Shown here: one piece after another, positions 10,171-21,546 of the stretch
Layout: each line of letters opens with the position of its first letter
Position numbering within the stretch: position 1 is the first letter of the stretch
Source of the DNA: Geosiphon pyriformis
Taxonomy: Eukaryota > Glomeromycota > Glomeromycetes > Archaeosporales > Geosiphonaceae
Length of the DNA stretch: 64,000 nucleotides
Assembly: GCA_016748015.1 (NCBI GenBank)
Contig: JAAOMT010000072.1
Span: forward strand, 1,163 to 65,162
Direction of reading: 5' to 3'
The notes under the pieces: model-generated
Told to the model about the DNA's origin: nothing
Seen by the model: only the letters and a program-made list of their open reading frames with translations
Databases searched by the model: none
Position numbers and translations under genes: made by a program

Positions 10171-11379
10171 TTAAGTGTCATAGTCAAATTCGTCCAAGTG
10201 GAGTATGCAGCGAGTTATTCTTTTATGTTCTAGTTTCTTTTTGTTGTGTAACCAAACCAAAGCTTGGTGATCTGTTACCACCAAAAACTTTACCCCCAGG
10301 AGATACTTATCCCAGTAACTGGTAGCCCAAACTACTGCTAAGCATTCCTGCTTAGTAACTGAATAGTTCTGTTCTACTGGTATAAGGGTTCTACTGGCAT
10401 ATGCTATTGCATGTTCTCTGCTATCTTCATCTTTTTGTGACAGGACAGCACCAAGTTTATAACCAGATGCATCAGTATGAAGGATAAAAGATTGATCCAG
10501 ATCAGGTTGCTTGAGAATAGGTTCTGTAATCAATTTTTCTTTGAGGGTTTCAAATGCTTTCTGCTGATGTGTACCCCAGTGGTAATTAACATTTTTCCTA
10601 AGTAGCTGATTGAGTGGAGAGGTGATTTTGGAAAAATCTTTGACAAATGTCTGATAATAAGAAGCCAAACCAAGGAAAGAGTGCAGTTTATGAACATTCA
10701 TTGGTTGTTTAATGTTCTGGACTTTTTCAACCTTGGCTGGGTCAGGAAAGATTCCATCCTTTGTAATAAGATGGCCAAGAAATTGGGTTGATTGCTGTCC
10801 AAAGAAAGATTTGATTGGGTTTATCTTAAGGCCAGCATTTCTAAGGAGGTCAAAAACCTTTTGCAAATGTTCAAGATGTTCATTCCAGGTTTTTGAGTAC
10901 ACCATTATGTCATCCAAATAAACTAGAACAAAATTTTCTTTTACTGATTCAAATACTTTGTCCATTAAGCATTGAAAGGTGGGAGGAGCATTGGTGAGAC
11001 CAAAAGGCATGACTGTGAATTCATAGGTGCCATACTTGGTTATGAAGGTGGTTTTCTTCCGACTTTCTGGATCCATCTCTACTTGCCAAAATCCAGCAGT
11101 TAGATCAATAGTTGAAAAGAAAGCAGCATCTTTGAATTGGTCCAGCATTGCATCAATCTTGGGAAGTGGATACATGTCTCTTTCAGTGATGGCATTTAAT
11201 TGGCAGTAGTCAACACAGAAGCATAGGGTTCCATATTTCTTGGATACCACTACAACTGGAAAAGCCCATTCACTCTTGGTTTTTTGTATAAATCCAAGTT
11301 CTTTCATGCAACAATTGGACTGATAAGGCTTCAAATGGATAGGGCGAGTTTCTCTGGTGGTGATAGTGTGTTGTATCAC
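10171..11379 (-). CDS. pol: Reverse transcriptase-RNase H of A2
   Basis: An intact frame of 402 residues with FSTIDLTAGFWQ, FGLTNAPPTFQ, YLDDIMVYS and the RNase H start HTDASGYKLGAV. It is in the same frame as the upstream protease region, separated only by a TGA at 11380-11382 (CAA in A5, CAT in A1), so it belongs to one pol reading frame. It ends at a TAA within FDYDT, about 30 codons before the normal C-terminus. Catalytic residues are all kept. The first codon listed follows the stop and is not a natural start. Confidence 0.92.
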   Translation of the reverse strand: MIQHTITTRETRPIHLKPYQSNCCMKELGFIQKTKSEWAFPVVVVSKKYGTLCFCVDYCQLNAITERDMYPLPKIDAMLDQFKDAAFFSTIDLTAGFWQVEMDPESRKKTTFITKYGTYEFTVMPFGLTNAPPTFQCLMDKVFESVKENFVLVYLDDIMVYSKTWNEHLEHLQKVFDLLRNAGLKINPIKSFFGQQSTQFLGHLITKDGIFPDPAKVEKVQNIKQPMNVHKLHSFLGLASYYQTFVKDFSKITSPLNQLLRKNVNYHWGTHQQKAFETLKEKLITEPILKQPDLDQSFILHTDASGYKLGAVLSQKDEDSREHAIAYASRTLIPVEQNYSVTKQECLAVVWATSYWDKYLLGVKFLVVTDHQALVWLHNKKKLEHKRITRCILHLDEFDYDT

Positions 11380-11382
11380 ATG

Positions 11383-12771
11383 GGTTCATCCAGGAGTATC
11401 ACCTTCTTTTGAGATAACTGGGCTATTTCTAGCCAACATATTTTCAATGTCTATCTTTCTTTCTTCTGGAGAGGGTTCTCTTTGTTCTACAACTAATGAT
11501 TGGATTTCAGGTGGTTTACTTTTAAATGACTTCTGTACTTCTTTCAATTCTTCTCTGGGTATCAAACTGATTGGTTCCCAATCTTTGTAATAGATCAGGC
11601 ATGATTTGCATTCATCACTTGGAGAATACAAGGGTTGATTGCACCAGCACTGGGCACAAGGACCATGCCACCAATAACAGTACTTGGCTTTCTTGCCAGG
11701 CTTCTGGTCAAAAGTTCTTCTTAGGATATTAGAGTAGGGTCAGCAGATCAACTTGCCATTCACAATGATTCCCTCTCTATCAGTTTTAACATTGTCTAGT
11801 GGCTTGCCATTGCTGGTAAAGGTGGTGTAGGCAAGTTCAGCAGTTTCTTCTTGTTTTTCTTGTTCATCTTCTTCATCACTCTCTTCATCATCTGATTCCT
11901 CTGATTGCTCATCTTCTTGATTATGTTTGGTTGCTGGAGGAGTTGTCCAATGGCAACATTTAACCACAATGGGTTTTTCACCACATCTTATAGTTAGCTT
12001 ACAAAGTTTATAGTCGAGTAAGGCTTTTGTTTTCTTGAGCCACTCATTGCCAACAATGATGGTGTATTCTTTAGCTTTAGAAACTTCCATGTCAGTTTTA
12101 ATACTGATGCCATTGATGTGGACAGGAATAGCTTTGGCAATGCCCAGACGTTTTTTCTTGTCACCATGTACATTGGTCATTGGTCAGGTGGAAGGCTCAT
12201 CAATTTTTCTGCCAATTGTTTCAAGGAAGTGTTTGGCAATTACACTAACAGATGATCCACTGTCTAGGATCAAGTCAATAAAGTAACCAGCCACTTGTGC
12301 TTTGCAAATTAAAGAAATGACATTGCTGTTGTCAGCAAGTCCAGCTTGGCAAAGGCATTTATTGGTCTTTGGTGTTTTCTTCTTGGAGATTAGAGATTTG
12401 TGGAGATCTTTTCTGAACTGTGGATGAGTCATTAACTGGCCAAAGGTAATGTGTGCTGGGGTTTCCATGAGATCTTTGACAACAGAATAGGGTCCAGATT
12501 TTTGTACAATTTCTGGGGGTTCCAACTTTGGAGAGTTCTTAAAAACTTTGGCTTTTGGTGGCTCATTGTTATCAGCAGTGGAAGTTGAGACTTTGTTGAG
12601 ATCTAGAACGAAATCAACCTTGGCTTTCTTCTTTTTTCTGGTTGATTCAGAAGTGTTGATTGCTAATTCATCCATGTCATGGTCATCATCAGTTAAGTTA
12701 AAAGCGAAAAAGGGGTTTTCTTCTGGTTGGCTTGCACTCTTACCCTTTGGAGGTGTGCCTACCAGTTTAAA
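11383..12771 (-). pseudogene. pol: pol N-terminal part of A2: protease and Cys-rich region
   Basis: Same frame as RT, starting from the slip site at 12771. It has the retropepsin motif LILDSGSSVSVI, the VGNEWLKKTKALLDYKLC segment, an acidic EESDDEESDEEDEQ linker and the Cys-rich block (CNQPLYSPSDECKSC) before RT. Three TGA codons interrupt it: at 12181-12183 (Arg elsewhere), near 11740 (Trp in A1) and at 11380. No frameshift was found, so decay is by point change only. Confidence 0.85.
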
Positions 12772-14202
12772 GGCTGATAGACTGTGGCTTCAATTAGAGG
12801 ATCCTCTCCAAAGAAATTGATGTTGACATGGTTGGGTCTTTGATTGGGAGCATTATTGTTGATGGGTCTATTGTTTTGATTATTATTATTTCTGGGGACT
12901 GGAGGAGGTAAAGAAGGATTGTTGCAATCTCTTGAGAAATGTCCAGTTAATCCACATCTATAATATACAGGAGGACCACGATTTTGCTGTCTTTGATAAG
13001 GAGGTTGCTGGGGCTGATTAAAACGTGATTCATATCTGGGTCTTTGTAGTTGTTGGTTATCTCTAACTGCTTGTGCCAAAAGTTCTAATAACCAGGCAAG
13101 ATTGGCTGTGAGCCTATCAATTAATTGTTCATTTGGATCTTGAGTTTGGGCAGCAAAAGAGGCAGCAGCCATTTGAGAGGCAGGAGCCATGACAGGAGCA
13201 GGAGCAAAAACTGGAAGTGTAGATCCCAAATGTATTCTTTGGTTGTTTTCAATTCGTTGGGCAAGTTCAATGGCCATGTTCATTGTAGGATTGTCTTTCA
13301 GGGCCAAGAGAGGCCAAAAAGCATAAGATAAATCGGTTCTCAATCCTTTTGTGAAGGAATGAATTTTTTGCTCTTTTGTCCAATTTTTTCCAGAGTCTAC
13401 ACACTTGATTAACTTTCTGATTGCTTTAGCATATTCAGTTACAATTTCACCAGGGCCTTGAGTTCTTCTTTCTAATTCCATGTGCCACTTGGATATCAAG
13501 ATTGGAGTTCTGAACTTGTTTTCAAACCAGGTTGTGAAAGAGGTGTTGTTTTCTCCGGCATTTGCTGGCATCCATCTAATGATTCTTTGATGGGCATTAG
13601 CATCAGTTTTCTGTGAAAACCATGTAGCAGGGGAGCCTTGGAGGTAGCCACCAACAATTTGAAACTTGTACTCATCATCATATTGGTTGGCTGTAGCAGC
13701 TCTCTCAAAGTCATCCAACCATTCAATTGGATCTTGGGCATCACCTCTGAATAATGGTAATGGGGTGTTGTTTCTTCGCCCTAAAGCAGTCTGTATATCT
13801 TGGAGGGCAATCAGAATGTTTTGTTGCAGAGGGTCTTGAGCCATTGGTTCAGGTGTAACTGTTTGTGTGGAGTGTTCTGATTCACTTGAAAAGAGNNNNN
13901 NNNNNNNNNNNNNNNGTTGCAGAATATAAAAGCTGATTGATACTGTTGTTTCTTCCTTCAAAGTTGTCTTCAAAATAAGCTTGGTCAAAGTAATAGATTG
14001 TATAAGCTGTGTAGGTTTCAGCTGAATGCTCATTCAAGAACCAGTTCCAAAAGTCTTGGAATTGTCTGCTGGATTGTTCTTCAATGGGAAAGCAAATCAA
14101 GCAGAAGGGCAAAGAATTGAGTTCAATAAAGTCTAGATCGTTTTTGTTGTGTGCTTTAAAGTGTTTTTCTGATTGTTGTGGCAGGTATGAATAATTACCC
14201 AT
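12759..14202 (-). CDS. gag: gag of A2, spanning an assembly gap
   Basis: The start ATG (MGNYSYLPQQ) at 14202 and the stop TAG at 12759 match A1 and A5. The capsid-like block keeps FRGDAQDPIEWLDDFERA. The knuckle reads CGLTGHFSRDC preceded by YYR: the first Cys of CCHC is Tyr here, so zinc binding is probably lost. No in-frame stop is visible on either side of the run of N; the apparent change of frame across it reflects the unknown gap length. By comparison with A5 about 140 bases are missing. Confidence 0.85.
12765..12771 (-). promoter_or_regulatory. -1 frameshift heptamer TTTAAAC (A2)
   Basis: Same site as in A1, followed by TGG TAG. The -1 frame is open into protease. Confidence 0.8.
13896..13915. 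other. Assembly gap (20 N) inside A2 gag
   Basis: A run of 20 N in a region that other copies carry as coding sequence. The true length is likely near 160 bases by alignment to A5. Confidence 0.95.
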
Positions 14203-14230
14203 ACAATAGGAAACAAAGTGGATTTTGACA

Positions 14231-14248
14231 ACCTCATAGGGAGCACCA
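14231..14248 (-). promoter_or_regulatory. Primer binding site of A2
   Basis: Reads TGGTGCTCCC on the minus strand, six bases from the LTR end, as in A1. Confidence 0.7.
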
Positions 14249-14254
14249 CTTTTA

Positions 14255-14930
14255 TGTTACAGGTTGGAGTAACAAGCTAACAGATAGTAAGGAAGAACAG
14301 GATTGTAGGGTGATGGAAATAATCAAAGAGAATTTCAACTTTAAAGAGCGAATTGAATGAGTATGGATTCAATGTGTGAGATCAGTCTCATAAAATATCT
14401 CAGTCGCTATTCTTTTCAAAGGTAACTGGGGAATCTGAAGGTAGAGGGATAGTCCGTACTGTCAACAATTGATCACCACTGGTATAATTCTATGCCTCAC
14501 ATTGGCGCTCTTAGAATTCAATATCAGGTATCAACTTGTGCTTTTCAGTCATGTTTATTTAAATAATCTTCAAATGCTACAATTATATCATCAAGAAAAG
14601 GCCAACAAGTAATCTTTTATCTTTAAGATGTTCAGATGGAAAGGGAAATTAGCAATAAGAGAAGGATTGAGATGAAAGTTGTTATTTTATTTATTCTTGA
14701 TTATTCAAATGCTTGTTATTACATGCTTTTCTACAGTTAAGAGATTCATTGCTTATATAGCTATCAAAAGTGGTCAATGATCAGATCAATGATCAGGTCA
14801 TTGATCAGATCAACAGTCAGGTCAACGGTCAGGTCAATGATCACTTTCTAAAAATAGTGTGTCTAATCATATGACATCAATGGCTAATACATGTGATAAT
14901 TAATAAGAAGTATAGGTCTCAACCATAATA
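14255..14930 (-). repeat. 5' LTR of A2
   Basis: Ends match family A (TGTTA at the left; TAATA, a mutated TAACA, at the right). The minus-strand TATA box is near 14755. U3 carries about six copies of the 12-base TTGACC/GGTCAA repeat at 14769-14846. Confidence 0.9.
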
Positions 14931-15020
14931 TTACTATAGAAAAAGTAATGTTTGCAACTTTTTTACTCTTAGCTCTAGTCATAGTCATAAAATTTAGAAG
15001 AGAAAGAGTTTTTTGTCTGC
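14931..15020 (-). mobile_element. LX-N1 copy e, 5'-end fragment only
   Basis: About 90 bases matching the 5' end of LX-N1, including the start MTMTRAKSKKVANITF. Cut on the left by the A2 LTR. It is the third copy showing the same 5' terminus, next to CTCTTTCTC. Confidence 0.8.
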
Positions 15021-15056
15021 ATCTTATTATTAGTAACTCTCTTACAAACAAACACA

Positions 15057-17027
15057 ATAATAGACTTGGACAACTACTTTGCTTTAATAGAATTTTTGAG
15101 TAAAGAACAATACCCACCAGACTACACTCAACAGCAAAGTAAACATTTGTGCAAACAATCAAATTTCTATTTGATTTACCAGAACCAACTGTATAAAAGA
15201 TCCTGACCACCCCCAGAGAGTTATCAAATTTGAAGAAAGAGAAATTGTAATATACAACATATACACTGATCCATTAGCTAGACACTTTGGAAAAACAAAA
15301 ACAATTCAGAAAACTTTAGCTTGCTATTATTGGCCTACCTTAAGAAAAAACATTGCTGAGTACATTAAAACCTGTGACACTTGCCAAAGAAGAGAAAAAC
15401 CCAACCAGAAGAAAGATATCTATCTAATCTCTATTGACCAACCATTTGACAGAATTGGTATAGATGTTGTTGGACCCTTAACAATAACTCCTGATGGCAA
15501 TAGATATATTATTACAGCTACTGACTATCTTACAAAGTGAGTAGAAGCAAGAGCCACCTCAGACCAAACAGCAGTCTCAATAGCCAATTTCAGTTATGAA
15601 AATATTATTTGCTGTCATGGCTGCCCCAAAGAACTTTTATCTGATAAAAGAAGAGCTTTTCTCAGTACACTGGTTGAAGAACTTTGTAGAAAAATGGGAA
15701 TACATCATAAACTTTTCTCCCCTTATCATCCCCAAACAAATGGCCTAGTGAAAGATTTCAATAGAACACTATGTAAAACTCTAGCCAAAACCAGGAAAGA
15801 AACAAACTTATGAGACAAAGTACTGCCTTCAGCTTTGTTTGCTTATAGTGTTATGGGTTGGAGTAACAAGCTAATAGATAGCAAAGAAGAACAGGATTGT
15901 AGGGTGATGGAAATAATCAAAGGGGAATTCAACTTCAAAGAGTGAATTGAATAAGTATGGATTCAATGTGCAAGATCAGTCTCATAAAATATCTCAGTCG
16001 CTATACTTTTCAAAGATAACCGGGGAATCTGAAGGTAGAGGGATAGTCCGTACTGTCAACAAATAATCATACTTGGTATAATTCTATGCTTCACATCAGC
16101 ACTCTTAGAATTCAATATCAAGTATCAGATGTGCTCTTTAGTCATGTTTTATTCAATAATCTTCAAATACTTCGTTTAATTGTTTCAGGAAAAGGCAGAT
16201 AAACACCAACAAGAGATCTTTTATCCAAAAGATGTTCAGATACTTGAAGATAGGGAAAGAGAAATTAGCGATAAGAGAATGTTTGAAATGAAAGTTGTTT
16301 TATTATATTTCTTTGATTGTTGGGAACATACTTTTCTACAGCTAAGAGACTCATTGCTTATATAGCTATGAAAAGTGGTCAACAATCAGATCAATGATCA
16401 GGTCAATGATCAGGTCAATGGTCAGGTCATTGATCAAGTCAATAATTACTATCTAAAAATAGGTTGGCTAATTATATAACATCAATGGCTAATATATGTG
16501 ATAACTAATAAAAACTATGAGTTTCAACCATAACAATAGAACTGTGAATCATGACATAACAAGTTATGAACCTTTTTATCTGCTCTATAAATATATGACA
16601 ATACTACCAATAGAAACTGACATTGAAACAATACCCTTTGAAGAGATCACAATAGGAAATTACAAAGACATTTTGCAAAGAAGACTTGGTACCATTCTTG
16701 ACTCCTTGGTAGAAGCATGAATAATTGCTTTTGAAAAGATAAAACAGTTCCAAGAAAAGCTTAAGAAAAAGAAAACCTATAAAACACTTTCTTTAAGTGT
16801 TGGTGATTTGGTACTAGAATACCATTCTGACAGAAACAATGTTTATGGTGATAAATTTTCTAGCCAGTGGAAAAGACTCTTTTTAATCAACAAAGTTTTG
16901 AACAATGGTTTTTATATTCTTCAAGATCAATCTGGAACAATCTTCAATGATCATCTTGTTCATAGTACATGACTCAAAAAATATCATAAACAACCTAATT
17001 GGTTGTCTATTGTGGTAATATCAACTT
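15057..17027 (+). pseudogene. int: Integrase of A3, split by a solo LTR
   Basis: Two parts, 15057-15848 and 16536-17027, join exactly once the LTR and one ATAG are removed. The zinc-domain cysteines (CDTCQRRE) and the Asp of IGIDVVGPL remain readable. The second Asp (SDKRRAF) is present, but the Glu motif reads LVKDFN (Glu to Lys). Several stops (for example TGA for Trp in LTK-WVEAR) end coding. No function expected. Confidence 0.85.
15849..16535 (-). repeat. Solo LTR, family A, in A3 integrase
   Basis: Ends TGTTATGGG and CCATAACA with the 4-base target duplication ATAG (15845-15848 and 16536-16539). The interrupted integrase reads through when it is removed. U3 has about six TTGACC repeats (16376-16447). 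A TATA box lies on the minus strand near 16360. Confidence 0.93.
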
Positions 17028-17043
17028 AAATGGTTAGCAAAAA

Positions 17044-17750
17044 TCAAGTATAAATAAATGCACCATTCCCAAAACAGAGATATCTTCAATTAACATGAAT
17101 AATTGTTTTCTGGATCAAAACATTTAAAATGTCTTCTATACTCTCCATAAGTATTAAATTAAAAACTATCTAAATGCTACTCTTATCATTGGAAAACAAA
17201 CCACTATAATTGATAACAGTAGAACACATACTGTGATTAGACCCAAGAAAACCATTACCAGAAGAGAAAAAATTGGTAGCAAAATGGATAAATATTTGTT
17301 AGAAAGTATAAAAGCAGCTATACTTCTATCTTTCAGCACAATTGGAAAAACACTCCAAGAAATTTTGCCCATAGACAAAAACTTGTCATATGGAAGACAA
17401 TTAAAACTCTATGGTTACCTTGGTGAAATTATAGAGAACATAAAACTAATGAAGAAAACAATTTCAGAGATACAGATAAAAACTTTGGACATTATATGGT
17501 TAGATGTTTTAAGAGTTTTGACTATTGCTAAAAGAGCCAAAACTCTTATATAAAGATTTGGTTTCTTAGATACAAAACTTATTTTGCCTCAAGTATTATA
17601 TACCTTATTCACAAAAAACTTCAATAAACTAATTAGCTTTAAATTAGACAAAACCCTTCAAATAGATTATCTCATGAATAACTTGATTTTCCCAGAGCTC
17701 AATCTCTTTAGAGAGAATAATATTATGGTTAAAACTCATACTTTTTATTA
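17044..17750 (+). pseudogene. Accessory ORF of A3, decayed
   Basis: Follows integrase as in A1. Recognisable segments are KKTITRREKIGSKMDKYLLE and LKLYGYLGEIIENIKLMK, with stops and losses elsewhere (for example TAA at 17551). It runs into the 3' LTR. Adds a third family A copy of the unknown ORF. Confidence 0.75.
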
Positions 17751-18365
17751 GTTATCACATATATTAGCCACTAATATCATATAATTAGCCACCCTATTTT
17801 TGGATAGTGATTATTAACCTAATCAATGACTTAACTGTTGACCTGATTATTAATCTGATCATTGACTACTTTTGATAGCTATATAAGCAATGAATCTCTT
17901 AGCTGTAAATAAAATAACAACTTTTATCTCAATTCTTTTCTTATTACTAATTTTTTTTTTCTTATCTTCAGTATTTGAACATTTTGGGATAAAAGATTAC
18001 TTGTTGGTTATTTTTTATCTTTTCCTGAAATATGTAATTGTAGCATTTGAAGATTAATAAATAAAACATAACTAAAGAGTACATCTGATATCTGATATTG
18101 AATTCTAAGAGTGCCGATGTGAGACATAGAATTATACCAGTGTGTGATTATTTATTAATAGTATAGACTATTTCTCTACCTTCAGATTCTCCAGTTATCT
18201 TTTGAAAAGTATAATAACTGAGATATTTTATGAAACTGATCTTGCATATTGAATCTATACTTATTCAATTTGCTCTTTGAAGTTGAATTCTCTTTGATTT
18301 CTTTTATCACTCTACAATTTTGTTCTCCCTTGTTATCCATTAGCTTGTTACTCCAACCCATAATA
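17721..18365 (+). repeat. 3' LTR of A3
   Basis: Starts TATTATGG (mutated TGTTATGG) and ends CCCATAATA. TATA box TATATAAG near 17880. U3 repeats at 17807-17876, partly eroded by transitions. Confidence 0.88.
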
Positions 18366-18746
18366 GTATACTCAAAAACCTGGAATGAATATTTTAAACA
18401 CTTGCAAAAGATTTTTAACCTCTTTAGAAATGCTGGCCTCAAGATCAATTCAATCAAATCTTTTTTTGGATGTTAATTCACCTAGTTTTTTGGTCATTTT
18501 ATTACAAAAAATAGAATATTCTCTGATCCTGCTAAAGTTAAAAAAGTCCAGAACATTAGACAACAAATAAATGTTTATGAACTATGCTCTTTTTTTGGAT
18601 TGGCCACCTATTATCACAAATTCATTAAGGATTTCTCCAAAATCATCTTTCTTTTTAATCAGCTTCTCAAGAAAACTGTCAATTATTATTGGAGTATACA
18701 TCAACAAAAAACATTTGAAACTTTAAAGAAAAAATTAGTTACAAAA
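18366..18746 (+). pseudogene. RT fragment of family A copy A4
   Basis: Matches A1 RT from VYSKTWNE through LKEKLVT, with many C-to-T changes and stops. It continues after the LINE at 29006, and its last 22 bases are the LINE target duplication. It is the oldest layer seen in this part of the window. Confidence 0.85.
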
Positions 18747-18859
18747 TGTATTTAAAAAACTTTTTTTTCTCTTTTTGACTGCTACCACACAATTTACTAC
18801 ACTTCAAATTTGAAAAATAAGTTTTTGCAAAGAAACCTTTAACTGAAATATATTATTAT

Positions 18860-21546
18860 TACTATTACAACAGACTTAAAAGTGTCTGATAACAATGTTA
18901 ACAGTGAAGTGACAACAGTCACGCAAAGAAGTACAAGTGTAGAAACTATTGATAGTGAAAATTAAGTGGAAGGGAACATAACTTCTACTGCTGAAGGAGA
19001 AGACATTAATGCTAATTCATGAAATTCATCAACTGTGAAAACTGCCAGACCTATTACACCTTCATTTAGATTTGAAACTATTGTTATGGTTGAAACTCAT
19101 AGTTTTTATTAGTTATTACATGTATTAGCCACTGATGTCATATAATTAGCCAACCTATTTTTTTGATAGTAATCATTGACCTGATCAATGACCTGACCGT
19201 TGACCTGATCATTGACCTGATCATTGACCTGGTTGTTGACCACTTTTCATAGCTATATAAGCAATGAGTCTCTTAGTTGTAGAAAAGTATGTTCCCAACA
19301 ATCAAAGAAATATAATAAAACAACTTTCATCTCAAACATTCTCTTATCGCTAATTTCTCTTTCCCTACTTTCAAGTATCTGAACATCTTTTGGATAAAAG
19401 ATCTCTTGTTGGTGTTTATCTGCCTTTTCCTGAAATGATTAAACAAAGTATTTGAAGATTATTAAATAAAACGTGACTGAAGAGCACATTTAATACTTGA
19501 TATTGAATTCTAAGAGTGCTGATGTAAGGCATAGAATTATACCAAGTGTGATCATTTGTTGACAGTATGGACTATCCCTCTACCTTCAGATTCCCCAGTT
19601 ACCTTTGAAAAGTATAATGACTGAGATATTTTATGAGACTGATCTTGCGCATTGAATCCATACTTATTCAATTTGCTCTTTGAAGTTGAATTCCCCTTTG
19701 ATTATTTCCATCACCCTACAATTCTGTTTTCCTTTGCTATCCATTAGCTTGTTACTCCAACCTGTAACACTATCAATAGGCCATTTGGAAGTGTGAACAC
19801 AAGTAGTGGAGATGATACACCCTTTAGAATAGCCAACACATTGAAAAGAACAGCTCCACATAGGAGAGCAGCAGACTTTTCTCTGATAACAGCTAACAAA
19901 TTAGAGGAAAAGGCCAACAAAAAATACAGACACATTGAAAGATTAAGCGTAAAAGAGCTAACTAAGAAATTCACCCAAATATCTAAAGAAGACTTACCCA
20001 AAACCACATCTGTTTGAATCTATCACTTTGTCTTGCAGCCAATGTTCAACAAAAGAGGAAATAGTAACAAATTTCAAATGGAAGCTTGGACTGATGAAAA
20101 GGGAGCCTCAAAGTCTCTGAAAAAAATGGATGGATCATTCAAAGTGCCTAAAGAAGACAGAAACAGAGCTGCACAAATAGAAACAGCTCTGAGAAAGTGC
20201 AATCCTGATATTTTAGACAGAAGAAAGTCTGCATTAGAGAATGAAAAACAAATGGACAATTCATTTGACACAAACAGAGATAAGCCTAATGCAAATAATG
20301 TCACAGAAGACATGGAAGACTCTGAATTAAGCCTTTCAAGCAGAATGGCTAGTCCAAGTCCAGAACAATACAGTAGTAGGTTACTTGGCAAAAAACCCAT
20401 GCTTATGAAAGCAAACCAGAAGGAAGGATGGAAAATGGTGGTCCATGGGACCAAAAGGCATGTACTTTTTGTACAAGCATTAGATATATTTGAAAAAATC
20501 ATGGGGCTGCTATGAAAGAATTTGGTGAGGTCAAAAAAATCCAAATCAGAGTGGCTGGCAAATGGCAATCAGCTGTGGTTGAATATAACAACCAAGAAGA
20601 AGCAACAAGAGCTATAGATCAATGGTCGACCATGATCAGAAAAGATGTGGTCAGAATTTACCCAATGATTGGAACCCAAAAGATTATTGAGCAGAGAAAA
20701 ACCTGGGAAGCTAAATTGGTGGGCCTACCACAGAACTGTACTGCTTACTATTTGAGCACCACTTTGGATCAAATCAGAGCCTGATCCTGCTTCATCCCAA
20801 AAACTAGTAAAAATTACACAAGGATGGGCTGTGCTTATGTAGGATTTGACAGTAAAGCTAGCCACAACAATGCCACTAAAAAGCCCTTGGTAATTGGTGA
20901 CACACTGGTCCACTGGGTGCCTACTGATGCTAAAGAGTGCCACTTCTGTTACCAGGTAGGACATTTGGTCTCAAAATGTCCAACCCTGCATAAGAAGAAA
21001 GAAGGAGATACCAAGAAAGTTACCAACAATATTAGATTGGCAAAACTGTATGTTAAGAGGAATGTTCCAGAGGAAAACATCAAGGCCTTTGGTGGAAGAT
21101 CATATGCTGATATGGCTGCACTCAGACTGCCCCATAACCGGAACAACACCAATCCAAACAATACTCAGAAATCTGGTCCACAAGTGAACAATAGGGAAGA
21201 ACAATCAAAAAAAGGAGTTAACCAACCATGGAAGAGTGAAATTGATGAACTAAGACAGCAGGTTAATGAAATGGTGAAACTGCTGAATGCAGTTGCTGCC
21301 AAAGGTAAAAAAGTAATAGTTACTCAACAGCCAAGTTACACCTCAGAAGAAAAAGAAGTGATAAAAATTGGGTTACCAAGCCAAAGTACTACATTGAAAG
21401 AGGCATACAACCCAGAATTAGAAATCAAAGAAATTAAAAAAACTTTGGAACCCATTCTGGAGTTACTAAAGCAAGTGAAAAAACAGAGTAGCTGGAGCAG
21501 TTCTACTACTGAAGAATCTAAATCTATGGAAACAGATGATGTGTAA
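18860..21546 (+). pseudogene. LX ORF1: RRM-like and CCHC protein, broken
   Basis: Reads from about TDLKVSDNNVNSEV through a low-complexity basic N-terminus, across a solo LTR, to an RRM-like unit (KEFGEVKKIQIRVAGKWQSA), then VRIYPMIGTQKIIEQRKTWE, a zinc knuckle (CHFCYQVGHLVSKC) and a C-terminal probable coiled coil ending in SSTTEESKSMETDDV. It overlaps ORF2 by about 11 bases. Breaks: TAA near 18962, TGA near 19020, TGA at 20015, and a one-base frameshift near 20510. No start ATG is evident. It is clearly related to LX-N1 ORF1 across the RRM, linker and knuckle, though diverged. Expected role: coating LINE RNA. Confidence 0.83.
19082..19769 (+). repeat. Solo LTR, family A, in LX ORF1
   Basis: TGTTATGGTTG...CCTGTAACA flanked by the 4-base duplication CTAT (19078-19081 and 19770-19773). 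ORF1 reads through (RFETINRPFGS) when it is removed. Good example of the U3 array: about six 12-base units at 19165-19238, then the TATA box TATATAAG near 19254. Confidence 0.94.

Larger units (their letters stand above)
10003..14930 (-). mobile_element. Ty3/Gypsy family A, copy A2 (lacks integrase and 3' LTR)
   Basis: Antisense. 5' LTR at the right, then primer site, gag, protease and RT-RNase H. It stops a few bases into the integrase frame (ATG at 10045), where LX-N1 copy a begins. Gag and Pol show only three stops plus a sequencing gap, making this one of the least decayed family A copies. The missing 3' half is not adjacent. Confidence 0.92.
15021..18365 (+). mobile_element. Ty3/Gypsy family A, copy A3 (integrase to 3' LTR)
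   Basis: Starts at the RT-integrase spacer and runs through integrase, accessory ORF and 3' LTR. A solo LTR is inserted in the integrase. Heavily decayed. The 3' LTR is followed directly by RT sequence of copy A4 (GTATACTC...), so A3 once landed in A4. Confidence 0.88.

Noticed and set aside
14755-14850. CRISPR-like array from evenly spaced GGTCAATGATC units.
   Set aside because: Units are contiguous 12-base tandem repeats without spacers and lie inside LTR U3 regions.
20015-20035. An intron 3' splice site (TTTGTCTTGCAG) in LX ORF1.
   Set aside because: The frame is the same before and after with a single TGA between, and no donor is apparent; a point stop is simpler.
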